Shown here: piece by piece, positions 26,558-35,689 of the stretch
Numbering within the stretch: the stretch's first letter is position 1
Layout of the letters: every line of letters starts with the position of its first letter
Source: Aquificota bacterium
GTDB lineage: Bacteria; Aquificota; Aquificia; Aquificales; Hydrogenothermaceae
NCBI GenBank assembly: GCA_013153635.1
Contig: JAADDZ010000021.1
Location: forward strand, 35,905-99,904
Reading direction: 5' to 3'
Length of the DNA stretch: 64,000 nt
Notes under the pieces: model-generated
Told to the model about the DNA's origin: nothing
Databases searched by the model: none
What the model saw: the letters and a program-made list of their open reading frames with translations, nothing else
Made by a program: the position numbers and the translations under genes

Positions 26558-27066
26558 ACAGAGTCTTTTTCTTCTTTTCGAGTGTATATGTAATTAAAAA
26601 AACTGTAAAACAGAAATATCTCAATCATAATGTTGCCTAGATTTAAACTACTAGAAATTATGTGGACTTTTGAGAATTTTTCTTTTATTTTTTGGGCTTC
26701 TTTTGGTTTTTTCTTGTCTATTAGGGCGTAGTACTGGTTATTTAGTGTTTGTCCTATTGGAAGTACAGCTTTGTGAAGAGCCATAAATGATATTATAAGA
26801 ACAGAGACCAGTATGATAAACCATTTTAACCTTTTTACTATGAATTTATCTTTTATAGACAAGACAGCTACTAATGTGTATATAACTAGTCCTATTATCC
26901 AACCTGACGCAAAATATATTGGAAATATTGTGTTTGTTATCTCTGCCGCTAGACGTGTATCAAAATGAGAAAATATAGAGGGAGCAACTATAAATGTGAA
27001 AAATACGCTTGCCCCCAACAAATATCCTGTCAAAAGTAAAATAGAAAATTGGATATATTTATTCAA
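26554..27066 (-). CDS. DUF4149 family membrane protein
   Basis: A 170-residue protein with four predicted membrane segments, beginning with the family-typical GYLLGASVFFTFIVAPSIFSHF. A short cytoplasmic or periplasmic charged loop (LIDKKKPKEAQKIKEKFSKVH) sits before the last helix. The family resembles eukaryotic TMEM205 and has no assigned role. It overlaps both neighbours (ndk by eight bases, pabB by four), which implies translational coupling but tells nothing about function. Confidence 0.75.
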   Translation of the reverse strand: MNKYIQFSILLLTGYLLGASVFFTFIVAPSIFSHFDTRLAAEITNTIFPIYFASGWIIGLVIYTLVAVLSIKDKFIVKRLKWFIILVSVLIISFMALHKAVLPIGQTLNNQYYALIDKKKPKEAQKIKEKFSKVHIISSSLNLGNIMIEIFLFYSFFNYIYTRKEEKDSV

Positions 27067-27481
27067 CTAATTCTAACCTGCTAAAGAAAAATGGTATCTC
27101 ATAGCTCGCTGATTGTGGTGAATCAGAACCGTGTACCGCATTTTCTCCAATGTTTGTACCGTATAGGTTTCTTATAGTTCCTTGTGATGCTTCCTCTGGG
27201 TTTGTAGCTCCCATTATATCTCTTATTCTTGATATAGCGTTTTCTCCTTCCCAAACGATAGCTACTATAGCTCCAGAAGACATAAATTCAGCAAGTTCAT
27301 CATAAAAAGGTCTATCTTTATGAACTATATAGAACTGTTTTGCTTGCTCTTTTGAAAGTTTTAACTTTTTTAAACCTATAAGCTTAAATCCTTGTTTTTG
27401 TACTAATGCGATGATTTCACCTTCTACATTTTTCTTTACTGCATCAGGTTTTATCAACATTAACGTTCTCTCTACAGCCAT
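27059..27481 (-). CDS. ndk: Nucleoside diphosphate kinase
   Basis: Phosphorylates NDPs using ATP through a phosphohistidine. The 140-residue protein begins ERTLMLIKPDAVKKN and contains the active-site motif NAVHGSDSPQSA with the catalytic His near residue 118. Length and motifs are normal. A strong AAGGAGG precedes the ATG. It leads the ndk-DUF4149-pabB transcript and is divergent from mfd, sharing an 83-base intergenic region. Confidence 0.97.
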   Translation of the reverse strand: MAVERTLMLIKPDAVKKNVEGEIIALVQKQGFKLIGLKKLKLSKEQAKQFYIVHKDRPFYDELAEFMSSGAIVAIVWEGENAISRIRDIMGATNPEEASQGTIRNLYGTNIGENAVHGSDSPQSASYEIPFFFSRLELVE

Positions 27482-27491
27482 AAAAGCCTCC

Positions 27492-27520
27492 TTGCAATAT
27501 TTTTAGAATATTATTATACT
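27492..27520 (+). promoter_or_regulatory. Sigma70-type promoter for mfd
   Basis: TTGCAA (27492-27497) and TATACT (27515-27520) are 17 bases apart, about 45 bases before the mfd ATG. Confidence 0.55.
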
Positions 27521-27564
27521 TGAAAACTATTAGATTTTTCACACTGTAGGCATAAATTTTTCTG

Positions 27565-30372
27565 ATGAAAAATTTAGAAATTATTGGTTCTTACCCAGAA
27601 TACTGGACTATAAAAAACTTTAAAGAAAGTCTATGTTTTATAACAGATTCAGAAAAAAGAGCTAAAGAAGCTGTAAATGATTTAAACTCTTACAAAGATT
27701 ACTTTCAAAAAGATATTAAAATATTCTATTTTCCATCTTCTCAAAATGTCCTAGATTTAGAACCCCAGATTAAGAGAAATCTTGCCATATTTAATCTTTT
27801 AAAGGGAGAAAAATCTATCATTGTTCTTTCTAAAGATGCTCTAAATATAAAAGTAAGAAAAAATTTCTTGAAAAATGTAATAAACCTAAAAGAAGGTATC
27901 CAAATCCCTAGAGATTTATTAATCAAACAACTTCTACAGGCAGGCTACATAAGAGAAGAGCTTATAGAGAATGAGGGGGAGTTTAGCGTAAAAGGAAATT
28001 ATCTCTCTGTATATGTACCTTTTGTAGGGATAATAGATATTGATTTTTTTGGAGATACTATTGAAAATCTCTTCCTTAGGTCAAAACTTGACACAAAGAA
28101 AAAGATAAAAAGTATAGATATTTTTCCTCTTTATGATTTACCTCTAAAGGAAAACGATGTTCCAGAATTTGATTTTGGATATAGCTGTTCTATAAAGGAA
28201 TTTATAAAAAAAGTAGTATCTGTAGATATACATGAGATATTAACACAAGACCAGATTTCCTTTTTTTCTTATAAAGAGCTTGAGGATTTGGCTTATAGCT
28301 ACGACAATCAGTACAAACTGATAAAACTTCCTTTAAAGAGAGAACTCTACCTAAAAAAAGAAAAAATCGCTTTTGTTTCTACCTATCAAGAAAAAAGAGA
28401 GCTTGAAGTAGAACCATTAAGAGAAGGAGACTATATAATACACGAAGATTATGGGATAGGTATATATAAAGGAATAGAAACAAGAGAGATTAGAGGAAAG
28501 ATATATGACTTTATGATTTTAGAGTATGCTAACAATGAAAGGATATATGTCTCCTATCTTCATTTTGACAAAATTCATAAATATAAAACAAAAGGCATAA
28601 TTCAGCTTGACAAAATAGGAGGTACTTCGTGGAAAAATCTAAAGAAAAAAGTGAAAACCTCCCTAAAGAATATAGCCAAAGATTTAGTAAAACTATACAC
28701 CCAAAGAAAAAACACCTATAGAGAACCTTTAGACACAGACAACGAACTTATCTTCCATTTTGAAAGAGAATTTCCATTTATTGAGACTCCAGACCAGCTA
28801 AAAGCCATAAAAGAGATAAAAAAAGACCTCTCTAGTCCTAGACCTATGGAACGAATACTGTGCGGAGATGTAGGCTTTGGGAAAACAGAAGTAGCCATTA
28901 GAGCTATTTTTATAAATGCTATTAACGGGAAACAGAGTATCGTTCTCGTACCTACTACTATACTTGCATTTCAGCATTACAAAAGATTAAAAGATAGGTT
29001 AGAACCTTATGGGATTATAGTAGAGAATCTATCTAGAACCAAAACCAAAAAACAGCAAAAAGAGATTTTACAAAGGCTAAAAGAAGGTAAGATAGATATC
29101 ATCGTTACAACTCATAAGATACTTCATACAGAACCAGAATTTAAAAGATTAGGACTGTTAATAATCGATGAAGAGCATCGCTTTGGAGTAAAGGCAAAAG
29201 AAAAAATCAAAAACCTAAAAAAAGATATTGACTGTCTGTACATAACAGCAACCCCCATACCCAGAACTCTTAATATGGCTCTAAGCGGTCTAAAAGATAT
29301 TTCTGTGATAAATACCCCTCCAGAAGGACGGATAGAGACCAAAACCTTTGTTACTGTATACAACGAAGAAGTTATAAAAAAAGCTATAAATTATGAACTA
29401 AACAGAAATGGACAAGTATTTTATCTACATAACAGTATAGAAACAATAGAGAAAAAAACAGACCAGCTAAAACAATGGTTCAAAGATAAAAAAATTGAGT
29501 TTGCTCATGGAAGAATGAGACCTTCACAGATAGAAAAAACCTTTTTAAAATTTATTAACAAAGAAATAGATATACTAGTGGCTACTTCTATTATCGAAAC
29601 AGGCATAGACATACCAACAGCAAACACCCTTATCATAGAAAGAGCCGACCTTTTTGGTTTAGCCCAGATGTACCATATAAGAGGAAGAATAGGTAGAGGC
29701 AACATTCAGGCTTACTGCTATCTACTTACAGATACAGAGATAACAGACAAAGCAGACAAAAGATTGTCTACGATTATGAAGTTAACTAGACCCGGCTCTG
29801 GCTTAAAAGTCTCTATAGAAGATATGCAGATAAGAGGTCCCGGAAACATTTTAGGAGTCGAGCAAAGCGGTTTTGTCAAATCTTTAGGGTTTGAAATGTA
29901 TGTAAAACTGTTAAAAGAAACGATAAATGAGATACAAGGAAAAACCGAAACACAGATTCAGCTCAAATTTGATGTATACATACCACAAGAGTTTGTACCT
30001 TCTGCCCAAGAAAGAATAAATCTGTATAGAGCAATATCTAACAGCTCATCAGCAGAAGAGTTAGAGAATATTAAACAGTACCTAGAAAGTTTCTATTCCC
30101 AGCTACCACAAGCTTTTAAGCTGTATTTAGAAGTGTACAAACTAAAAAAATTAGCTTCTAGCTTAGATATAGAAGAAATCGTACTAGATGAACCTATCTC
30201 TACAATTAGATTCTCTAAAACTACTCCTGTAGAACTCACAACTTACCTAATTGATAAACTAAATCCAACAAAGATAACTCCACAACAGATAGAGTTTCGC
30301 TTTGATAAAAAAGATATACAGAAATTAAATCTGTATCTATCTGACATAAAAAAGGAAGTTTTATTTAAGTAA
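27565..30372 (+). CDS. mfd: Transcription-repair coupling factor Mfd
   Basis: Removes stalled RNA polymerase and recruits UvrA to lesions. The 935-residue protein shows the RNA-polymerase-interaction region (REGDYIIHEDYGIGIYKGIETRE begins near residue 288), the SF2 translocase with Walker A GDVGFGKTE (about 433), DEEH (about 534) and TATPIPRTL, the TRG-type QIRGPGNILGVEQSG and a C-terminal D7 region. It is about 200 residues shorter than E. coli Mfd, with the N-terminal UvrB-like part reduced, which also occurs in some other thermophiles. No clear Shine-Dalgarno precedes the ATG. Confidence 0.95.
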   Translation: MKNLEIIGSYPEYWTIKNFKESLCFITDSEKRAKEAVNDLNSYKDYFQKDIKIFYFPSSQNVLDLEPQIKRNLAIFNLLKGEKSIIVLSKDALNIKVRKNFLKNVINLKEGIQIPRDLLIKQLLQAGYIREELIENEGEFSVKGNYLSVYVPFVGIIDIDFFGDTIENLFLRSKLDTKKKIKSIDIFPLYDLPLKENDVPEFDFGYSCSIKEFIKKVVSVDIHEILTQDQISFFSYKELEDLAYSYDNQYKLIKLPLKRELYLKKEKIAFVSTYQEKRELEVEPLREGDYIIHEDYGIGIYKGIETREIRGKIYDFMILEYANNERIYVSYLHFDKIHKYKTKGIIQLDKIGGTSWKNLKKKVKTSLKNIAKDLVKLYTQRKNTYREPLDTDNELIFHFEREFPFIETPDQLKAIKEIKKDLSSPRPMERILCGDVGFGKTEVAIRAIFINAINGKQSIVLVPTTILAFQHYKRLKDRLEPYGIIVENLSRTKTKKQQKEILQRLKEGKIDIIVTTHKILHTEPEFKRLGLLIIDEEHRFGVKAKEKIKNLKKDIDCLYITATPIPRTLNMALSGLKDISVINTPPEGRIETKTFVTVYNEEVIKKAINYELNRNGQVFYLHNSIETIEKKTDQLKQWFKDKKIEFAHGRMRPSQIEKTFLKFINKEIDILVATSIIETGIDIPTANTLIIERADLFGLAQMYHIRGRIGRGNIQAYCYLLTDTEITDKADKRLSTIMKLTRPGSGLKVSIEDMQIRGPGNILGVEQSGFVKSLGFEMYVKLLKETINEIQGKTETQIQLKFDVYIPQEFVPSAQERINLYRAISNSSSAEELENIKQYLESFYSQLPQAFKLYLEVYKLKKLASSLDIEEIVLDEPISTIRFSKTTPVELTTYLIDKLNPTKITPQQIEFRFDKKDIQKLNLYLSDIKKEVLFK

Positions 30373-30600
30373 TTCTATAAATTTGGCTATCCATAAAACC
30401 ACTACAACCACCAGCCAAAAAACAAAAATAAATATAATCCCAAACTTTATACCGATAAAAAACATCTTTAAAACAAGATATATCAGATAAGGTACTGCTA
30501 CCAACACAACGACAAATAAAATCCCTACCAAAATGAGAACAGCTAACGCTATTGCATAATTTTTAAAGCCTAATTTTTCTGTCCTATACAGGTTGTTCAT
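30361..30600 (-). CDS. Small hydrophobic membrane protein
   Basis: A 79-residue protein with two long hydrophobic segments (about residues 13-36 and 47-73). No family is recognised. Its start lies inside the 3' end of mqnE (17-base overlap) and its end overlaps mfd by 12 bases on the other strand. The coding potential rests mainly on membrane-like composition and tight coupling to mqnE; a chance hydrophobic frame is not excluded. Confidence 0.5.
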   Translation of the reverse strand: MNNLYRTEKLGFKNYAIALAVLILVGILFVVVLVAVPYLIYLVLKMFFIGIKFGIIFIFVFWLVVVVVLWIAKFIELLK

Positions 30601-31714
30601 CGTATATCTTTATTGGGTTATATAAAGTATCTCTCTCAACAGGTATCTTCCCAGCTTCTTTAATAAGTCTTACCAATTTCTCTTTTTGCTGGGCTGTAGG
30701 AGATTTTGCTCCTGCAAAATGAGCTATCTTCTCTTCCATAATTGTTCCATCTATATCATCTGCACCAAAATTTAGAGCGATTTGAGCTACTTTTTCTCCT
30801 ATCATCACCCAGTAAGCCTTTATGTGAGGTAGGTTATCTAAAAGAAGCCTAGAAACCGCTATCGTTTTAAGGTCATCTATTCCTGATGTATGTTCTTGTA
30901 TACCTAATTCATTATTTTCTGGTTGATAAGCCAAAGGGATAAAACATGTAAAACCACCTGTCTCATCTTGAGCTTCTCTTATCTTTAGGATATGGTCTAC
31001 CCTCTCTTCTACAGTCTCTATATGTCCATAAAGCATAGTAGCAGTAGAAAATATGCCAAGTCTGTGAGCTATTTTGTGAATCTGTAGATATTTTTTCCAA
31101 CCAATTTTTTCTGGAGCTATAACCCTCCTAGCTCTTGGAGAGAATATCTCTGCTCCTCCTCCGGGGATACTGTCTAACCCTACTTCTTTCAATCTTAAAA
31201 AAACCTCTTCATAAGACAAACCAGAAATACGAGATAGATAATCTATCTCAACAGCGGTAAAAGCTTTTATATGAACAGTAGGAAAATAATGCCTAATCTG
31301 TTTTACGATGTTTATATAATCCTCAAAAGACCAATCAGGGTGTAACCCTCCAACGATATGTACCTCTGATGCTCCATTTTCTACCGCATATCTTACTTTT
31401 TTTAATATCTCGTCTGTAGATAACTCATAAGCCTTTGGGTCATTTTTATCAATAGTAGCAAAAGCACAAAACTTACAATCCAAAGAACATACATTAGTAG
31501 GGTTTATCTGTCTATTTATAACAAAATACGCATAATTACCATTTTTCTTTTGGGTTACAAAATTTGCAAGAAGTCCAAGAGTATTCAAGTCATGGGTTTT
31601 AAACAGATTTATCCCATCTTCAAAAGATAGCCTTCTTTCATTTAATACTTTATCTATAACAGGAAACAGATTTTTATCTGTAGCAAGAGATAGTTTTTTT
31701 TCTATACTGACCAA
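30584..31714 (-). CDS. mqnE: Aminofutalosine synthase
   Basis: A radical SAM enzyme of the futalosine route to menaquinone; it joins SAM-derived adenosyl to carboxyvinyloxybenzoate. The radical cluster motif is CSLDCKFC near residue 70, with HIVGGLHP, IKAFTAVEI, DSIPGGGAEIF and TMLYGHIET following, the pattern that points to MqnE rather than MqnC. The frame reaches a TTG at 31729, but a GGAGG inside it sits eight bases before the TTG at 31714, so I chose the latter. Other mqn genes are not in the window. Confidence 0.88.
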   Translation of the reverse strand: MVSIEKKLSLATDKNLFPVIDKVLNERRLSFEDGINLFKTHDLNTLGLLANFVTQKKNGNYAYFVINRQINPTNVCSLDCKFCAFATIDKNDPKAYELSTDEILKKVRYAVENGASEVHIVGGLHPDWSFEDYINIVKQIRHYFPTVHIKAFTAVEIDYLSRISGLSYEEVFLRLKEVGLDSIPGGGAEIFSPRARRVIAPEKIGWKKYLQIHKIAHRLGIFSTATMLYGHIETVEERVDHILKIREAQDETGGFTCFIPLAYQPENNELGIQEHTSGIDDLKTIAVSRLLLDNLPHIKAYWVMIGEKVAQIALNFGADDIDGTIMEEKIAHFAGAKSPTAQQKEKLVRLIKEAGKIPVERDTLYNPIKIYDEQPV

Positions 31715-31794
31715 CGAAAATGCCTCCAAAATTTAGCTAAACTATAATTTAGCTCAAAATTTTGGTTATTTCTACCTCTAAAAAAAGATACAAC

Positions 31795-32961
31795 TTACCA
31801 AGTGATGCTTGCAGAAACTATGTATCTTCTATCTTCATCTTGCCCAGAATAAGCCCCTATCTCCTCTGCATAAGTAGTGAATCCTAACCTCAAAATAGTA
31901 AATCTAAAATCAAATCCACCACTTAAGTATCCCTGATAAAGTCCTGTCCTTACAGAAAAATCTGTTATTTTATTATCCCAAAGTTTTATCTGGGTACCTA
32001 TCCTTAATCTTTTTATGTTATCTTCATCTTGGTCAAAATTCTTGAGCAAATCCACATAATCAACAGCTATTGTCCAGCCATTTATAATCGGTATCTCTGG
32101 ATTTAAAGCTATACCTACATTCACAGTCATTGGTATTTTTCCTGCTTCTTCAAAATCCAAATCTCCAATATTTAAAACAGAAATCCCGACAGAAGGTCTT
32201 AAAACCTTTCCTTTTGGGAAAACCTCATCAAGTCTATATATCGCCCCAAAATCAAAACCAAATGCAGTATTCGAAACTGCAAGCTCTTGGGTGATGTATG
32301 TATCTAAATCATTTTCATGTTCTACTAACTCTCTCGCTGTAAAAGTATGCACCAACCCATTTCTGTATATATACTTTCCGCTTACCCCTAAGCTCAAAGC
32401 TCCATCAAAAAAATCATAAGACAGTCCAGTTACAATTCCCACCATAGAATTGTAATCAAGCTCCAAAATCCCCTCTGAACCAAAACCTTGATGAGTTTGA
32501 CCATCGGCTTTAATCGAAACAAGAAAACCTATAGTAAATGCCAGTTTGGAGAACTTGCGTGAAACAGATGAGTAATCATTCCCATAAAAATGGATATTTT
32601 TTCCATAATAAGCTTTTAAAACCTCATTAACAGCCTTTAACTTATCATCACCATCATCACCATCTTCGTCCAAATCTGGTGTATCTAAAGCATCTAAAAG
32701 GTCTGTCAAAAAGTCTGTAGCATTTTCATTTGTAGAGACATTTATATCAAAGAGGTTAACTGCAAAACCTTCAGATATAGGTATGTTTGAAAGTCCTGCC
32801 GGATTATAGAACACAGCATTTGGATAGCCTCCTACAGCAACAACAGCACCTCCCATACCTATCACTCTTGGGTCTTTAAAGAGGTACGGATACTCATAGG
32901 TTATACTATATGAATTAGCAACGAAACCTAAACTAAACAAAAGATAGCCTAATCTTTTCAT
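31795..32961 (-). CDS. Outer-membrane beta-barrel protein (TraF/FadL-like)
   Basis: A 388-residue protein with a signal peptide (KRLGYLLFSLGFVANSYS), an opening DPRVIGMGGAVVAVGGYPNAVFYNPAGL segment typical of TraF_2/OMPP1-type barrels, alternating strands, and a C-terminal aromatic residue (Trp) as in outer-membrane barrels. It carries an acidic insert near residue 97 (DTPDLDEDGDDGDD) that resembles a Ca2+-binding loop. It lies 13 bases after the lipoprotein gene on the same strand, so the two are probably expressed together. The transported or bound partner is unknown. Confidence 0.75.
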   Translation of the reverse strand: MKRLGYLLFSLGFVANSYSITYEYPYLFKDPRVIGMGGAVVAVGGYPNAVFYNPAGLSNIPISEGFAVNLFDINVSTNENATDFLTDLLDALDTPDLDEDGDDGDDKLKAVNEVLKAYYGKNIHFYGNDYSSVSRKFSKLAFTIGFLVSIKADGQTHQGFGSEGILELDYNSMVGIVTGLSYDFFDGALSLGVSGKYIYRNGLVHTFTARELVEHENDLDTYITQELAVSNTAFGFDFGAIYRLDEVFPKGKVLRPSVGISVLNIGDLDFEEAGKIPMTVNVGIALNPEIPIINGWTIAVDYVDLLKNFDQDEDNIKRLRIGTQIKLWDNKITDFSVRTGLYQGYLSGGFDFRFTILRLGFTTYAEEIGAYSGQDEDRRYIVSASITW

Positions 32962-32974
32962 ACTTTTCCCCCTT

Positions 32975-34111
32975 TTAATACATGAGATAATTAGCTAGAG
33001 CCTTCTGGGTTATTTCTAAAACAGATGCGGTTTGGACATGAAAAGCATCAGAACAAGGAATTCCATCACAGATACAATCAGAGGGAGCTACCAAGCATAT
33101 CTCTTCTTTAAACTCCCTCAAATTCTCTTCTACATCAGAATCTTGATAATCTGGAATAACAGTTAAAACAGCATCAATCCCATTGTTTATCGCATCAACC
33201 ACTGTATCTCCTACAGTAAGGTGAGAATCATTATCAATAACAGGACAAGGAAAACAAGATACTCCATCTGGCTTAGTACAACTTTCAAAAGCTGTATCAC
33301 AGTAACCATCGGTAATTACAACATCTGTATCTGATATTAGCTTATAGAAAGTGTTTGGATTTGAACTTTGGCATTGAGCATCTGGATTTATATCTATAGT
33401 GAGCAATGTATAACTGTATATCTTACCCTCTTTGTTAAACTCAACATCATCAAAACTCAAAGAAGAGTTATAAACATAACAGTTCCCTGTATTAGCGTAC
33501 TCTAATGCACAAGCGGTAGCCTCTAAGTCATCAGGAACATTATTCCCATTTATATCATATTCAGAACATATATAAACCCCGTTAAGCCAGTTTTCTATCG
33601 TCTCTGTTCTCTGTTCTGGATTTTCCTCCAAAACTAAAACAAAAGAAGTAGTACCCTTAGCAGTCTCTACTAAACCTTTCAAGAAACAAGCATCTTTCTG
33701 GAGTTGTGATAAGGTATCCAAATCTTCACAGGAAACATTATCCAAGATTTTAGAATATTTCTCTACTGCCTTATTTAAGTAAATCAAAGAAGAACCAGAA
33801 GCTTTTTTAGATATTGCCTGTGAAAAAACCTTAAAAGCATCACCCTCTATATCAGAATCTAGCACATCGTTTATGATAGAACTTATATCGTATCCAGCTT
33901 TTCCAATGTAGGCGGCGGCAAGATTGATATTCAACTCTTGAAAAGAAAAAGCCTTTTGATATTTATCTTCATTTTCCAGTAGTTGAATTACTGTATCGTA
34001 CTCCCCTCTATCTAAAGCTTTAAATACTTCATATCTATAGGCATTTGGCGAATCTTCATCTGTACACGACAAAAAACCAACAAAGACCAAACCGAAAACT
34101 AACTTTTTCAT
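32975..34111 (-). CDS. Cys-rich lipoprotein, function unknown
   Basis: A 378-residue protein with a lipoprotein signal (VFGLVFVGFLSC). It has two halves: an N-terminal helical part (about residues 25-165) with repeat-like spacing, and a C-terminal part rich in Cys (around a dozen, including GYCDTAFESCTK, CFPCP and CICDGIPC). The segment DINGNNVPDDLEA fits the D-x-N-x-N-x-x-x-D-x-x-E pattern of TSP3/dockerin-like Ca2+ loops. It is probably exported and disulfide-rich. It precedes the barrel gene in a two-gene unit. No known family was recognised. Confidence 0.65.
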   Translation of the reverse strand: MKKLVFGLVFVGFLSCTDEDSPNAYRYEVFKALDRGEYDTVIQLLENEDKYQKAFSFQELNINLAAAYIGKAGYDISSIINDVLDSDIEGDAFKVFSQAISKKASGSSLIYLNKAVEKYSKILDNVSCEDLDTLSQLQKDACFLKGLVETAKGTTSFVLVLEENPEQRTETIENWLNGVYICSEYDINGNNVPDDLEATACALEYANTGNCYVYNSSLSFDDVEFNKEGKIYSYTLLTIDINPDAQCQSSNPNTFYKLISDTDVVITDGYCDTAFESCTKPDGVSCFPCPVIDNDSHLTVGDTVVDAINNGIDAVLTVIPDYQDSDVEENLREFKEEICLVAPSDCICDGIPCSDAFHVQTASVLEITQKALANYLMY

Positions 34112-34202
34112 AACTTTCCCCCTTAAAGCTTTATGTATGAGATTTTCGACAAAAATTTAGTAATGCTAAAATGTTTTATAACACTTTATCTTGGAGATTA
34201 AG

Positions 34203-34766
34203 ATGGAAAAAATAATCAATATAGATAAAGCAAAACTTATCCTAAAAAAAGGAGATATAACCCAAGAAGACACACAAGCAATAGTAAACGCCGCAAACCC
34301 TACCCTTCTGGGAGGTGGTGGTGTAGATGGAGCTATTCATTCCAAAGGAGGCACACAAATCCTACAAGAATGCAAAAAAATAAGAGAGACCCTCTATCCA
34401 GAAGGACTTCCTACAGGAGAAGCGGTAATCACAACAGGAGGGAATCTAAAAGCAAACTATGTGATTCACACTGTAGGACCTATATGTGAAAAAGGACTGT
34501 TAGACAAGGACAAAGAGAACCTCCTAAGAAAAGCTTACCTTAACAGCCTCAAACTTGCGAAAGAAAAAGGAATCAAAACTATAGCATTTCCCTCTATAAG
34601 TACAGGAGCATACAGATGCCCTCTAAACGAAAGTGCAAAAACAGCTCTAAAAACGGTGATAGAATTTTTAAAAAAGGAAAATTACATACAAGAAGTTAGA
34701 TTTGTACTATTTACAGACGAAATATTCAAAGTATATGCCAAGGCATTAGAGGAAATAGATGTTTAA
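34203..34766 (+). CDS. Macro domain protein (ADP-ribose-binding/deacetylase type)
   Basis: A 187-residue single macro domain that binds ADP-ribose or O-acetyl-ADP-ribose. The ligand motifs are GDITQEDTQAIVNAAN, the glycine-rich LLGGGGVDGAIH with the catalytic Asp, and ISTGAYRCP. This matches the MacroD/YmdB subgroup. The frame is open from a TTG at 34191, but the ATG at 34203 has GGAG six bases before it. Its last eight bases overlap the next gene, implying coupling. No DarT-like toxin or ADP-ribosyltransferase gene is seen nearby. Confidence 0.88.
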   Translation: MEKIINIDKAKLILKKGDITQEDTQAIVNAANPTLLGGGGVDGAIHSKGGTQILQECKKIRETLYPEGLPTGEAVITTGGNLKANYVIHTVGPICEKGLLDKDKENLLRKAYLNSLKLAKEKGIKTIAFPSISTGAYRCPLNESAKTALKTVIEFLKKENYIQEVRFVLFTDEIFKVYAKALEEIDV

Positions 34767-35571
34767 TCTTATAGATACAGCCATTTTTGGCTTAATAGTA
34801 ATAATCATATCCTTATATGGATTATTGAGATACAAAGAAGAAAAGATAAAAGAAAATGAAAAAAAACTACCAGAGCTACTGAAACTAAAACAAAAATGGA
34901 TAGAAGAAAGAGATAGTTTTGAAAAAAAAGCCCAGTCCCTAAAAGAAAAGATAAAACAGAAAAATCAACAGATAAAAACCCTTAAAAGCAACCTCAAAAA
35001 CTTTAGATGGACAGAAGAAGATATAGAAAACTTCAAATTTATGAGAGGTACAGAACTACAGTACTACCTCTCCACTATATTTTTGTTAAAAGGGTACAAC
35101 GTATATGACCCTCCAATCTTCAAGGACTGTAACATAGACATAATAGTAGAAAAAAACAAAGAAAAGATATGTATAGCATTTGTAGACCGAGTCAAAATTC
35201 GTAAACTTGACTTTTCCTTTTTAAGAAGATTAAAAGAAGGAAAAGAAAAATATAACTGTAAAGAGATATGGATACTCACTAACAGCACAATAGAAAAAAC
35301 ATTAAAATCTTCAAAATTACTAAATATGGAATGGATTATACAAAACTTCCCACCACCAAAAGCCATAAAAGAGTACGAAGCCTTAACAACCCAGCTCCAC
35401 AACCTAGAACTGATGTATGAAGAAACCGTACACGAAGTAATAAGAAGAAACACATGGCTAAAAGAACTAGAACAGAAAATACAAAAAGAGATAGAAAAAA
35501 GACAGCTAGACCCAAAAAGAGTAACCTATGCCAAACCTACCAATCAAAAAATATCAAAAAATAGTGATTAA
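34759..35571 (+). CDS. Membrane-anchored coiled-coil protein with a degenerate Mrr-like nuclease domain
   Basis: A 270-residue protein: one N-terminal membrane segment (about residues 7-24), a coiled coil (26-85), a restriction-endonuclease-like fold (95-190) and a C-terminal coiled coil (205-255). The middle shows GTELQYYLSTIFLLKGYNV, then CNIDIIVEKNKEKICIAFV and EIWILTNSTI, the order seen in Mrr-type PD-(D/E)XK domains. The catalytic (E/Q)-x-K position reads AFVDR, so cleavage is unlikely. It starts inside the macro-domain gene. It may act as a DNA- or partner-binding membrane scaffold; that is inference. Confidence 0.65.
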   Translation: MFNLIDTAIFGLIVIIISLYGLLRYKEEKIKENEKKLPELLKLKQKWIEERDSFEKKAQSLKEKIKQKNQQIKTLKSNLKNFRWTEEDIENFKFMRGTELQYYLSTIFLLKGYNVYDPPIFKDCNIDIIVEKNKEKICIAFVDRVKIRKLDFSFLRRLKEGKEKYNCKEIWILTNSTIEKTLKSSKLLNMEWIIQNFPPPKAIKEYEALTTQLHNLELMYEETVHEVIRRNTWLKELEQKIQKEIEKRQLDPKRVTYAKPTNQKISKNSD

Positions 35572-35687
35572 TCTTTGCTGTTTTTTTCAAAAATTTTGTA
35601 AAAACTAAAAATATTAAGCCCAATAACTATACTCCACGACACAGCCATAAAAACAGCACCAAAAAAATTCAAAGTAGTATCTTCCAT
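35568..35687 (-). CDS. Small single-helix protein after the NSS transporter
   Basis: A 39-residue protein starting two bases after the transporter stop codon, with an AGAGGTAGG ribosome site within the end of that gene. It has one hydrophobic segment (FGAVFMAVSWSIVIGLNIF) and a charged tail (KIFEKNSKD). Size, position and topology match the small accessory subunits that follow NSS-family symporters in many bacteria, such as MetS beside MetP. The stop overlaps the convergent gene by four bases. Confidence 0.72.
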   Translation of the reverse strand: MEDTTLNFFGAVFMAVSWSIVIGLNIFSFYKIFEKNSKD

Positions 35688-35689
35688 AG

